Shown here in pieces: positions 1 through 6,039 of a stretch of DNA of 8,751 bases (positions are counted from its first letter, which is position 1; each line of letters begins with the position of its first letter). Below the pieces are notes generated by a model that worked only from the letters and a program-made list of their open reading frames with translations, was not told where the DNA came from and did no database searches. Position numbers and translations under genes: made by a program. The DNA is from Bacteroidetes bacterium UBA1860 (GTDB lineage Bacteria; Bacteroidota; Rhodothermia; Balneolales; Balneolaceae). Where the stretch lies: positions 1 to 8,751 of the forward strand of contig DDIC01000052.1 in the NCBI GenBank assembly GCA_002338335.1, written 5' to 3'.

Positions 1-1158
1 CAAAGCCGACAGTTTGGCATGAAGGTGCTGTTGGACGGGAGCAAAGGTGCAACCGGGGTGACTTCTGGAGCGAACCTGGAATTTGTGGGAGCGACCCAAG
101 CTACGCAAAGTTCTGGTGCTTCTGGTTACGAAGTCATTCTCAACCAGGCGGCACGTCGAGCCCAGATGGCTGGAATGGTTGCCCTGGATAATGAGATCAT
201 TGATCGTGGCGAGCAATTGACCATTACTGAGGGTTCAAAAACGGTCAACTTTAGGACGATCAAAGGTGAGACGGTTGAAAACAACTTGAATGCTCTGAAC
301 GCAGCAATCCAAGAAGCGGGTTTGAACGTGGAGTTGATGAGAACTCCCGAAGACGAAACAGAAGCAAACGCTCCACAACTCATTAGCCTTCGTCACAAGG
401 AATTTGGCAGCCAGCACAGCTTCAAGGTTTCCAGTACAACGCAAGGGCTCCTGTCCACCAAGAGCGACGTGTATGATACGATCGCCAACGGTTTGGACGT
501 TGCGGGGGAGATCAACGGAGAGGAAGCAACAGGTGTCGGGCAAATCCTGACTGGGAATACTGGCAATGCCAGCACCGATGGCTTGGCAGTCCGCTACTCG
601 GGTTTGGCCTTACCAGGGCAACCAGATCCTGTTGATATTCCGGACTCTCTTGATCCACCGATGCAACTCTCTGAGACTGCGCTGGGCAACCTGTCAGGGG
701 TCAGCGTAGGGAACGTCACGCTTGCTCAAAACTCCTTAGTTTTTCAGATTGGTTCCAACCCATCACAGACCACTTCGCTGGCCTTACGCAACATGCGTAC
801 AGACAAGCTCGGCACTGGAGTTGATAATGTAAGTGGCTTCGGCTCTTTGTCTGAGGTGGATGTCACCAACCCGATCAAGGCTCAGGATTCGATGAGAGTG
901 TTGGATCGGGCTTTGGAAGAAGTCTCCTCCACTCGTGCTGAAATTGGGGCCTTTCAGAAGAACAATCTGGAGAGTAACCTGAACTATCTGCGCATTGCTC
1001 ACGAGAACGTGATGAGTTCAGAATCTGTAATCCGAGACGCAGACATGGCCGAGGCAATGACCAAGTTCACGCGGGATCAGATCATGGTCGAGTCTTCTAC
1101 TGCGATGCTTGCTCAGGCAAATGCTCGTGCAGAGTCGGTTGTTCAACTGCTGAGCTGA
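1..1158 (+). CDS. fliC: Flagellin, 5'-truncated by the window edge
   Basis: This is the structural protein of the flagellar filament, exported by the flagellar type III apparatus and polymerised outside the cell. The reading frame is open from base 1 (QSRQFG precedes the first ATG at 19), so the N-terminal D0/D1 helices lie outside the window and 385 residues are visible. 'QFGMKVLLDGS' matches the end of the flagellin N-terminal domain. Residues about 70-115 and 165-202 resemble flagellin hook-IN-type surface segments (for example GEQLTI and DVAGEINGEEATG). Residues 205-225 are rich in proline and aspartate and probably surface-exposed. The last 95 or so residues are a classic flagellin C-terminal coiled-coil domain: LDRALEEVSSTRAEIGAFQ, then IRDADMAEAMTKFTRDQI, then AMLAQANARAESVVQLLS. 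That ending argues against the hook-associated protein FlgL. No cysteine is present, as is usual for flagellins. The gene ends 143 bases before a tRNA on the same strand. Confidence 0.93.
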   Translation, partial: QSRQFGMKVLLDGSKGATGVTSGANLEFVGATQATQSSGASGYEVILNQAARRAQMAGMVALDNEIIDRGEQLTITEGSKTVNFRTIKGETVENNLNALNAAIQEAGLNVELMRTPEDETEANAPQLISLRHKEFGSQHSFKVSSTTQGLLSTKSDVYDTIANGLDVAGEINGEEATGVGQILTGNTGNASTDGLAVRYSGLALPGQPDPVDIPDSLDPPMQLSETALGNLSGVSVGNVTLAQNSLVFQIGSNPSQTTSLALRNMRTDKLGTGVDNVSGFGSLSEVDVTNPIKAQDSMRVLDRALEEVSSTRAEIGAFQKNNLESNLNYLRIAHENVMSSESVIRDADMAEAMTKFTRDQIMVESSTAMLAQANARAESVVQLLS

Positions 1159-1187
1159 GTGCTTCTACGTCTCTCCTACCTTTGTGT

Positions 1188-1229
1188 TCTGACCGTGGTA
1201 AAAGCCAGCCAACGCTAGCTGCGGTCAGA
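1188..1229. terminator. Inverted repeat after flagellin, possible terminator or 3'-end hairpin
   Basis: TCTGACCG (1188-1195) is the exact reverse complement of CGGTCAGA (1222-1229). The stem can be extended inwards to 12 pairs using G-U wobbles, leaving an 18-base loop (1200-1217). It begins 29 bases after the flagellin stop codon, where a terminator would be expected. No run of T follows on either strand, so a standard intrinsic terminator is not shown. It could instead be a 3'-end-stabilising hairpin, or a stop for read-through from hisI on the other strand. Confidence 0.4.
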
Positions 1230-1261
1230 CAAATCCCCCCTGTGATTCCATCAAAATAATC

Positions 1262-1290
1262 TTGCATTCTCCACGTCAGCAGCCTATTCT
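1262..1290 (+). promoter_or_regulatory. Putative promoter of tRNA-Ser
   Basis: TTGCAT (1262-1267) and TATTCT (1285-1290) are separated by 17 bases, and the tRNA begins 11 bases after the second box, where a start site just ahead of the tRNA would be expected. Each box matches the sigma-70 consensus only partly (3 and 4 of 6). Read as a Bacteroidota promoter, it has a TTG at about -33 and a TA-rich box running into TTTT, close to but not identical with TAnnTTTG. Support is by position and spacing only. Confidence 0.35.
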
Positions 1291-1301
1291 TTTCGGCTTT
1301 T

Positions 1302-1387
1302 GGAGGGATGGGTGAGTGGTTTAAACCGGCGGTCTTGAAAACCGTTAAGCGAGAGCTTCGGGGGTTCGAATCCCTCTCCCTCCGCCA
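1302..1387 (+). tRNA. tRNA-Ser(UGA)
   Basis: All arms of a type II tRNA can be drawn. The acceptor stem GGAGGGA (1302-1308) pairs with TCCCTCC (1377-1383), followed by discriminator G and an encoded CCA (1385-1387). The anticodon stem GCGGT/ACCGT encloses the loop CTTGAAA, placing anticodon TGA at 1336-1338, which reads UCA and related serine codons. A long variable arm AAGC-GAGA-GCTT, typical of serine tRNAs, follows. The T arm has stem GGGGG/CCCTC (one G-U pair) and loop TTCGAAT. The gene is convergent with hisI: only two bases separate its CCA end from the hisI stop codon. No repeat of its 3' end is seen elsewhere in the window, so there is no sign of an att site here. Confidence 0.97.
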
Positions 1388-1389
1388 AC

Positions 1390-1698
1390 CTAGCCATGCA
1401 CATCGAAGCAACTCTCGCTCCCGGTGTGGCACACAGGCCCAGAGGCCACGACTCTCACTAGCAACGAATCCGCATCACAATCGGGTGCTACACTTACCAC
1501 GGAGAGTTGATTCCCTGAGGTTTCACCCTTCGTCCATAACCGCTGCTTGGAGCGTGAGTAAAAGGTGACTATCCCCTCGAGCATCGTTTTTTCGTATGCT
1601 TCCTGATTCATAAATCCAACCATGAGTACTTTGTGGGTTGCATCATCTTGGATCACAACAGGAAGGAGCCCATCCATTTTGTCGAAGTCAAGCGTCAT
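1390..1698 (-). CDS. hisI: Phosphoribosyl-AMP cyclohydrolase HisI, without a HisE domain
   Basis: HisI hydrolyses the adenine ring of phosphoribosyl-AMP to give ProFAR, the third step of histidine synthesis, in the cytoplasm. The 102-residue protein contains the whole cyclohydrolase domain: VLMVGFMNQEA (24-34), FYSRSKQRLWTKGETSGN (46-63), the metal-binding segment DCDAD (73-77), and CHTGSESC with C90 and C97. It stops five residues after the conserved SCF, whereas many Bacteroidota and enterobacteria continue into a fused HisE (PR-ATP pyrophosphatase) of about 90 residues. No HisE remnant follows: the next sequence is the complement of the tRNA. It overlaps hisF by four bases (ATGA), implying translational coupling as the last gene of the operon. 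A purine-rich AAAGGA lies 11 bases before the ATG. The family call is firm. Whether the short form is ancestral or the result of a deletion cannot be told from this window. Confidence 0.95.
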   Translation of the reverse strand: MTLDFDKMDGLLPVVIQDDATHKVLMVGFMNQEAYEKTMLEGIVTFYSRSKQRLWTKGETSGNQLSVVSVAPDCDADSLLVRVVASGPVCHTGSESCFDVHG

Positions 1699-2456
1699 CG
1701 AATTGGAAATCCTTTGGTTTTGAGAAACTGTTTTAAGGTAGGGATTTCAAGCTCACCAAAATGAAAAAGGCTTGCTGCCAACGCTGCGTCGGCCCGTCCC
1801 TCATCAAAGACCTCTGCAAAATGCTCTGGGGTCCCCGCCCCGCCTGAAGCAATGATTGGAATAGAGACTTTTTGGCGTAGAGATTGCAAAAAACCGATGT
1901 CATATCCCGATTTGGTGCCATCATGATCCATGGATGTGCATAATAGCTCCCCAGCCCCGCGACGCTCTGCTTCCTGGGCCCATTCAAAGGCATCTAATTC
2001 GGTCTGAGTGCGTCCTCCATCCACCACGATAGTCCACGAAAAGGCCTCCTCTGGATTCCGCTTGACATCCATGGCGACGACCACACATTGCTCTCCCAAT
2101 TTATCGGCCAGCTCAGAAATGAGCTCTGGTCGACGTACAGCCGCAGAGTTTACACTTATTTTGTCTGCCCCAGCGTCGAGCAAGCGTTTGGCATCCTCTA
2201 CACTTTGTATGCCACCGCCCACGGTGAAAGGAATTTGAATCGTCTCGGCGATTCGTGCCACCAACTCTGCTAAGGTTTTACGCCCTTCCACTGTGGCGCT
2301 AATATCTAAAAAGACTAGCTCATCCGCACCAGCAAGACTGTATGCTTGAGCCTGCTCCACTGGATCGCCTGCATCTTGAATATCGACAAAGCGAATCCCT
2401 TTGACTGTACGTCCATCTTTAATATCAAGGCAGGGGATGATCCGTTTTTTTAGCAT
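1695..2456 (-). CDS. hisF: Imidazole glycerol phosphate synthase, cyclase subunit HisF
   Basis: HisF is the (beta/alpha)8-barrel subunit that uses ammonia delivered by HisH to turn PRFAR into imidazole glycerol phosphate and AICAR. The 253-residue length is normal. The start KKRIIPCLDIKDGRTVKG carries catalytic D11, and the second catalytic aspartate is D130 in VVAMDVKRN. Phosphate-binding loops are visible at FTVGGGI (77-83), KISVNSAAV (99-107) and IIASGGAGTPEHF (201-213). The frame stays open up to 2507, but the ATG at 2456 is chosen because the family begins right there. This start lies four bases after the hisA stop codon (TGACATTATG), with no clear Shine-Dalgarno, so initiation is probably coupled to hisA. 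The 3' end overlaps hisI by four bases. Confidence 0.98.
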   Translation of the reverse strand: MLKKRIIPCLDIKDGRTVKGIRFVDIQDAGDPVEQAQAYSLAGADELVFLDISATVEGRKTLAELVARIAETIQIPFTVGGGIQSVEDAKRLLDAGADKISVNSAAVRRPELISELADKLGEQCVVVAMDVKRNPEEAFSWTIVVDGGRTQTELDAFEWAQEAERRGAGELLCTSMDHDGTKSGYDIGFLQSLRQKVSIPIIASGGAGTPEHFAEVFDEGRADAALAASLFHFGELEIPTLKQFLKTKGFPIR

Positions 2457-2460
2457 AATG

Positions 2461-3204
2461 TCAATTCTGACCACTGTGTAATGTCTCGAAACCGACAATT
2501 GCCTCAAGAGAAAGATGCCCTTCGTAGTATGCCTTGCCTATCACCACCGCAGCGCATCCAATCGCTTGGCATGACTCTAAATCAGCGATACCAGATATTC
2601 CTCCGCTCGCGATGAGGTTGAGCCCATCACCTCGGAACTGAGCCAGAAGGCTTTTGTACAGCTCAATTGATGGACCTTGCAACATCCCATCTCGCCCAAT
2701 ATCTGTCACGACCATCCGGCAAACTCCAGCGTCCAAATAGGTACGAATGTGTTCGGTAAGTGTCACATTTGAGGTTTGTGTCCAACCTTTTGTTGCGACA
2801 TAGCCATCGCGTGCATCGGCACTCAGTAGGATTCGATCTGCACCAATGGTTTCAATCACTTGCTTAACCCACGATGGGTCAGTGACCGCTTTGGAGCCAA
2901 TACCGACCCAAGAAGCTCCAGCATGAATGGCATCCTCAATGTGCCCGATTTCACTGAGACCCCCACTAAAATCAATGGTTAGAGAGGTTTTCTGGGCAAT
3001 CTCTTCCAACACGCTCATGTGCTGAACTATTCCCACACGAGCGCCTTCCAAGTCTACAAGATGTAGATGTGTACAGCCTGCATCCTCAAAGGTTTTGGCT
3101 AACACCACAGGGTCCTCGGCATAGATCTTTGCCGAATCGTAGGCTCCCTGAGTTAACCGAACAGCTTTACCCTCTAGTAGATCGATAGCTGGAATGCAGA
3201 TCAT
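2461..3204 (-). CDS. hisA: ProFAR isomerase HisA
   Basis: HisA catalyses the Amadori rearrangement of ProFAR to PRFAR, on a (beta/alpha)8 barrel homologous to HisF. The 247-residue length is typical. Visible family features are the start MICIPAIDLLEGKAVRL with catalytic D8, HLVDLEGA (48-55), the second catalytic aspartate D130 in LLSADARDGYVATKGW, TDIGRDGMLQGP (168-179), and the phosphate-binding loops IASGGISGIADL (198-209) and VIGKAYYEG (221-229). The KGW segment and the strict D8/D130 pair separate it from HisF. Its ATG overlaps the hisH stop by one base (TGATG), and hisF starts four bases after its own stop, so it sits in the most tightly packed part of the operon. No Shine-Dalgarno is seen. 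Nothing unusual was noted. Confidence 0.97.
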   Translation of the reverse strand: MICIPAIDLLEGKAVRLTQGAYDSAKIYAEDPVVLAKTFEDAGCTHLHLVDLEGARVGIVQHMSVLEEIAQKTSLTIDFSGGLSEIGHIEDAIHAGASWVGIGSKAVTDPSWVKQVIETIGADRILLSADARDGYVATKGWTQTSNVTLTEHIRTYLDAGVCRMVVTDIGRDGMLQGPSIELYKSLLAQFRGDGLNLIASGGISGIADLESCQAIGCAAVVIGKAYYEGHLSLEAIVGFETLHSGQN

Positions 3205-3797
3205 CAGTGTAGGTCCAAAAAGTTTTGAAGGATTTTTAGTCCAACATCGCCAGACTTTTCTGGATGAAACTGTACACCAAAGTAGTTGTCATGCCTAATG
3301 GCAGCAGCAAACTCCACACCATAGTGACTTACAACATCCGTAGCATCATCCACTTCTGCATAATAAGAGTGGACAAAGTAGACATTATCCTCAAGTGAGA
3401 TTCCTTTGAACAGTGGACTACGCGGACGAATAGACTCAAAATGATTCCAGCCCATGTGGGGGACAGGCCGAGAGGCATCCTCCTCAAAACGTACCACTTT
3501 CGTCGGCACAATACCCAGTCCTGTTGTATGACCTTCCTCTGTATAGGCACACATCAGCTGCATTCCCAAACAGATTCCCAGAAAGGGCGCTTTGATGTCA
3601 CGAAGAGGTGCTTCAAGTCCCTGGGCTTGTAATGTATCCATTGCAGAGCGTGCATGGCCTACGCCTGGGAAAAGCACACGATCTGCCGATAACAACACTT
3701 CCGCATCCGAAGTCAAGGTCGCTTCTACACCTAGACGCTTCAGTGCATTGAGCACAGACCGGGTATTGCCTGCATCATAATCAACCAGAGCAATCAC
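3204..3797 (-). CDS. hisH: Imidazole glycerol phosphate synthase, glutaminase subunit HisH
   Basis: HisH is a class I glutamine amidotransferase that releases ammonia from glutamine and channels it through the HisF barrel. The 197-residue length is normal. The nucleophile is C76 in FLGICLGMQLM, and the rest of the triad is H178 and E180 in GVQFHPEKSG. The oxyanion-loop region reads FPGVGHA (43-49), and PHMGWN (113-118) and FVHSYY (141-146) are typical of HisH. The start codon is GTG at 3797, within GTGA where the hisB stop TGA overlaps by four bases; the following residues IALVDYDAGNTRSV match the family's usual N-terminus, so this start is well supported. Partner hisF is two genes downstream in the same operon, which fits a stoichiometric HisH-HisF complex. 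Confidence 0.97.
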   Translation of the reverse strand: MIALVDYDAGNTRSVLNALKRLGVEATLTSDAEVLLSADRVLFPGVGHARSAMDTLQAQGLEAPLRDIKAPFLGICLGMQLMCAYTEEGHTTGLGIVPTKVVRFEEDASRPVPHMGWNHFESIRPRSPLFKGISLEDNVYFVHSYYAEVDDATDVVSHYGVEFAAAIRHDNYFGVQFHPEKSGDVGLKILQNFLDLH

Positions 3798-4894
3798 AGA
3801 GCCCCTTTGGATGAAGGGGTAACACCTGCTCGACCCGATTTTGCCACCGCTTGTTGAAGGGCTTTGGCAACGGCTTTAAAAACAGCCTCGGCAATGTGGT
3901 GATTGTTTTCACCCTTCGCTGTGATATGCAAGGTGCAGCGAGCCTGATCGGCAAACGAGCGAAAGAAATGAGCAAACATTTCCGTAGGGACATCGCCTAT
4001 CATCTCTCGGTCGAAGGAGACGTTCCATTCAAGATGGGGGCGCCCACTAAAATCAAGCGAAACAGAGGCTTCGGATTCATCCATGGGTACCATAAATCCA
4101 TACCGTCCAATCCCTTTTTTCTCGCCGAGGGCATCACTGAACGCTTTCCCAAGAGCTAAACCAGTATCCTCAATGGTATGATGATCATCCACTTGAAGGT
4201 CTCCATCCACAGCAAGATCAATATCTAATCCACCATGAACACACCATTGCTCCAGCATATGATCCAAAAATCCTAGCCCTGTGGAGATGTCATGCTTCCC
4301 TGTGCCATCCAGAGCCAACGTTCCTGAGATCTTTGTCTCTTTGGTTTCACGCTCTATCGCTACTTTTCTGGGCTGGCCCAGGACAAAATCAGCGAGCTCA
4401 TGCCAATCTTCGGTTGTGAGGGCTGCCTTAGGGTGTGACTTGGATTTAGGCGCGATGAAAATCCCTCGACATCCCATGTTCTCGGCAAGCTCAAGATCGC
4501 TGACACGATCCCCAACCATAAAAGAACGAGACATGTCAGCCAAGCCATTCATATAATGGGTTACAAGCCCAGTGCCAGGCTTACGAGTCGATTTCCCTTC
4601 ACGTTCATACGTTGTGTCGATCAACACTTCCCGAAACGTAATCCCTTCCCCCTCCAAAATTTGCATCAGCTTTTCATGATAGGGGTAGAACGTCTCATCT
4701 GGAAACTCCTCTGTTCCCAATCCATCTTGATTGCTCACAATCACCAGGTCATAATCCCCTTCCTGCACAATCCTGCGCAATGCAGAGATAGCCCCAGGGA
4801 GAATGATGAATTTATCGAGCGCATTAATTTTGCCATCTGGCACTTCAGAAATAATGGTGCCATCACGATCTAAAAAGAGAATAGGTTTAGCCAT
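3794..4894 (-). CDS. hisB: Bifunctional histidinol-phosphatase / imidazoleglycerol-phosphate dehydratase HisB
   Basis: This is a fusion of two enzymes in 366 residues. The N-terminal half (about 1-170) is a HAD phosphatase that removes phosphate from L-histidinol phosphate: the nucleophile motif is FLDRDGT with D9 and D11, motif II is VSNQDG (53-58), the lysine motif is TRKPGTG (103-109), and the last motif is GDRVSDLELA (128-137). The C-terminal half (about 174-366) is the dehydratase: TGKHDISTGLGFLDHML (198-214), DDHHTIEDTG (236-245) and NNHHIAEAVFKA (330-341) supply the manganese-binding histidines and glutamates. The E. coli phosphatase domain holds zinc with three cysteines and a histidine in the loop before its lysine motif. 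The matching loop here (LIDTTYEREGKSTRKPGTG) has neither Cys nor His, as I recall for other Bacteroidota HisB proteins. The gene starts 50 bases after hisC and overlaps hisH by four bases. The ATG at 4894 fits the family start, MAKPILFLDRDGT. Confidence 0.97.
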   Translation of the reverse strand: MAKPILFLDRDGTIISEVPDGKINALDKFIILPGAISALRRIVQEGDYDLVIVSNQDGLGTEEFPDETFYPYHEKLMQILEGEGITFREVLIDTTYEREGKSTRKPGTGLVTHYMNGLADMSRSFMVGDRVSDLELAENMGCRGIFIAPKSKSHPKAALTTEDWHELADFVLGQPRKVAIERETKETKISGTLALDGTGKHDISTGLGFLDHMLEQWCVHGGLDIDLAVDGDLQVDDHHTIEDTGLALGKAFSDALGEKKGIGRYGFMVPMDESEASVSLDFSGRPHLEWNVSFDREMIGDVPTEMFAHFFRSFADQARCTLHITAKGENNHHIAEAVFKAVAKALQQAVAKSGRAGVTPSSKGAL

Positions 4895-4921
4895 GGATTA
4901 GGTGAGGTTAATGGTTGATTC

Positions 4922-4938
4922 GTGCACCTCATGTGCAT
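4922..4938 (-). other. Short inverted repeat between hisC and hisB
   Basis: TGCAC (4923-4927) and GTGCA (4933-4937) form a five-pair stem around a five-base loop within the 50-base gap between hisC and hisB. This gap is the largest inside the operon. No T-run follows on the minus strand, so it is not an obvious terminator. It could be an mRNA processing site, a protein-binding site, or chance. No convincing promoter was recognised in the gap. Confidence 0.25.
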
Positions 4939-4944
4939 AGAATA

Positions 4945-6039
4945 TTACGGTTTAAAGCGTTTACAAGCATCTAAGAACGAACTGTTTTCATCGGTTGTGC
5001 CTAGCGTGACACGCAAGGCATTCGGCACATCTCGACGACGATCTCGAATGACAATCCCATGTTGGGTGAGCCAATCATAAAGCTGGCCAGCAGCCTCGTG
5101 CTGAAACAAAATGAAGTTTGCGTCAGACTCAAATACATGTTGCACACCTTGAATCTTGGGGAGATCCTCCAAGAGTCGTCGCTTCTCTGCCAGCGTGAAA
5201 GCCACTGTTTTTTGTAAAACAGAAGGATCTTCTAGTGCCTCCAAAGCCAAGGTTTGCACAGGCTCTGCTATAGAGTAGGGGGGCTTTATCTTATCGAACC
5301 ACGCTACAACGTCGGGGTGCGCAATCGCCCATCCCACGCGCAAGGCTGCTTGACCCCAGGCTTTACTCAGCGTTTGCATGATCACCAGGGTTGGCATGTC
5401 TTCCCAGAATAATTCTCGAGCCATAGAAGGTCCGGGGGCATAATCGATGTAGGCTTCATCCAATAACATCATGACCCCTTGCGCTGCAGCTACCTCTGCA
5501 AGAGCACGACACTGCTGCAAAGACCATTGGGATCCGGTCGGATTATTCGGTGAGCAGACATACAAGACCCGTATAGACGGATCCTTCCTCATCGTTTCGA
5601 TCAGGTCTTCAACACGCAGTCCATAGTCGGGCGTCATTAAAGGGATATCTACACACTCAACACCATGAATCGCCGCATTCACAGCCATCATACCATAGGT
5701 TGGTGAGCTCAGAAGGATTTTGCTTGAGCCTGGTTCACACGTCAATCGAATGAGTAAATCGATCACTTCATCAGAGCCATGCCCAACAAATACAGCTTGA
5801 TCTGACACTCCTTTTAACGAGGCAATGCGCTGCCGTAACGCAGATGAAAATGGATCTGGATATCGGCTGTAAGCCCCTTGGTGAGCTCCTCCCCATCCAT
5901 TTTCATTAGCATCCAACCATACAGAGGCTTGCCCTTCAAACTCTTGGCGAGCATTACGATATGGTTTCAACGAGAGTAAGTGCTGCCGGATTGGGAAGCG
6001 TGAACCATCATCCCCTTGCGCGAACCGCTCCTCATCCAT
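4945..6039 (-). CDS. hisC: Histidinol-phosphate aminotransferase HisC
   Basis: HisC is a PLP-dependent, fold type I aminotransferase that converts imidazole acetol phosphate and glutamate into L-histidinol phosphate. Counting from the ATG at 6039 it has 364 residues, a usual length. Visible landmarks are WLDANENGWG near the N-terminus, RYPDP, the PLP-phosphate region GHGSDEVIDLLIR, the pocket motif SPNNPTG, DEAYIDY with the PLP-ring aspartate, and the Schiff-base lysine in TLSKAWGQAALRVGW. The C-terminal FILF and IVIRDRRRDVPNALRVTLGT are typical of the HisC branch. The start is ambiguous: GTG at 6042 is directly followed by ATG at 6039. ATG was chosen, which gives an eight-base overlap with hisD (ATGGATGA); GTG would give eleven. 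A clear GGAGG stands nine bases before the ATG and six before the GTG. Confidence 0.97.
   Translation of the reverse strand: MDEERFAQGDDGSRFPIRQHLLSLKPYRNARQEFEGQASVWLDANENGWGGAHQGAYSRYPDPFSSALRQRIASLKGVSDQAVFVGHGSDEVIDLLIRLTCEPGSSKILLSSPTYGMMAVNAAIHGVECVDIPLMTPDYGLRVEDLIETMRKDPSIRVLYVCSPNNPTGSQWSLQQCRALAEVAAAQGVMMLLDEAYIDYAPGPSMARELFWEDMPTLVIMQTLSKAWGQAALRVGWAIAHPDVVAWFDKIKPPYSIAEPVQTLALEALEDPSVLQKTVAFTLAEKRRLLEDLPKIQGVQHVFESDANFILFQHEAAGQLYDWLTQHGIVIRDRRRDVPNALRVTLGTTDENSSFLDACKRFKP

Noticed and set aside
19..1158. Flagellin as a complete gene starting at ATG 19
   Set aside because: The frame is open upstream to base 1, and a flagellin needs about 100 or more conserved N-terminal residues that are absent; ATG 19 is an internal methionine.
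1281..1301. AGCC/GGCT hairpin followed by TTTT as an intrinsic terminator
   Set aside because: The stem is only four pairs, it would stop transcription directly before the tRNA, and it overlaps the better-supported tRNA promoter.
1302..1387. tRNA-Ser as an attachment site of an integrated element
   Set aside because: There is no integrase gene and no duplicate of the tRNA 3' end in the window; both neighbours are ordinary chromosomal genes.
1097..1432. Minus-strand 111-codon ORF
   Set aside because: It is the complement of the tRNA-Ser gene and the flagellin end; the 'RERDSNPRSSRLTVFKTAGLNH' type of translation is a well-known artefact of reading serine tRNA genes backwards.
2444..2456. Run of seven A just after the hisF start as a frameshift site
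   Set aside because: The normal frame gives the conserved HisF start KKRIIPCLD and a full-length protein, so there is no product that needs a frameshift.
2457..2507. Upstream start of hisF at 2507
   Set aside because: The extra 17 residues lie inside the hisA coding end and have no family match; HisF begins at MLKKRIIPCLD.
4556..4873. Plus-strand 105-codon ORF inside hisB
   Set aside because: It is antisense to the well-supported HisB phosphatase domain and shows no recognisable family features.
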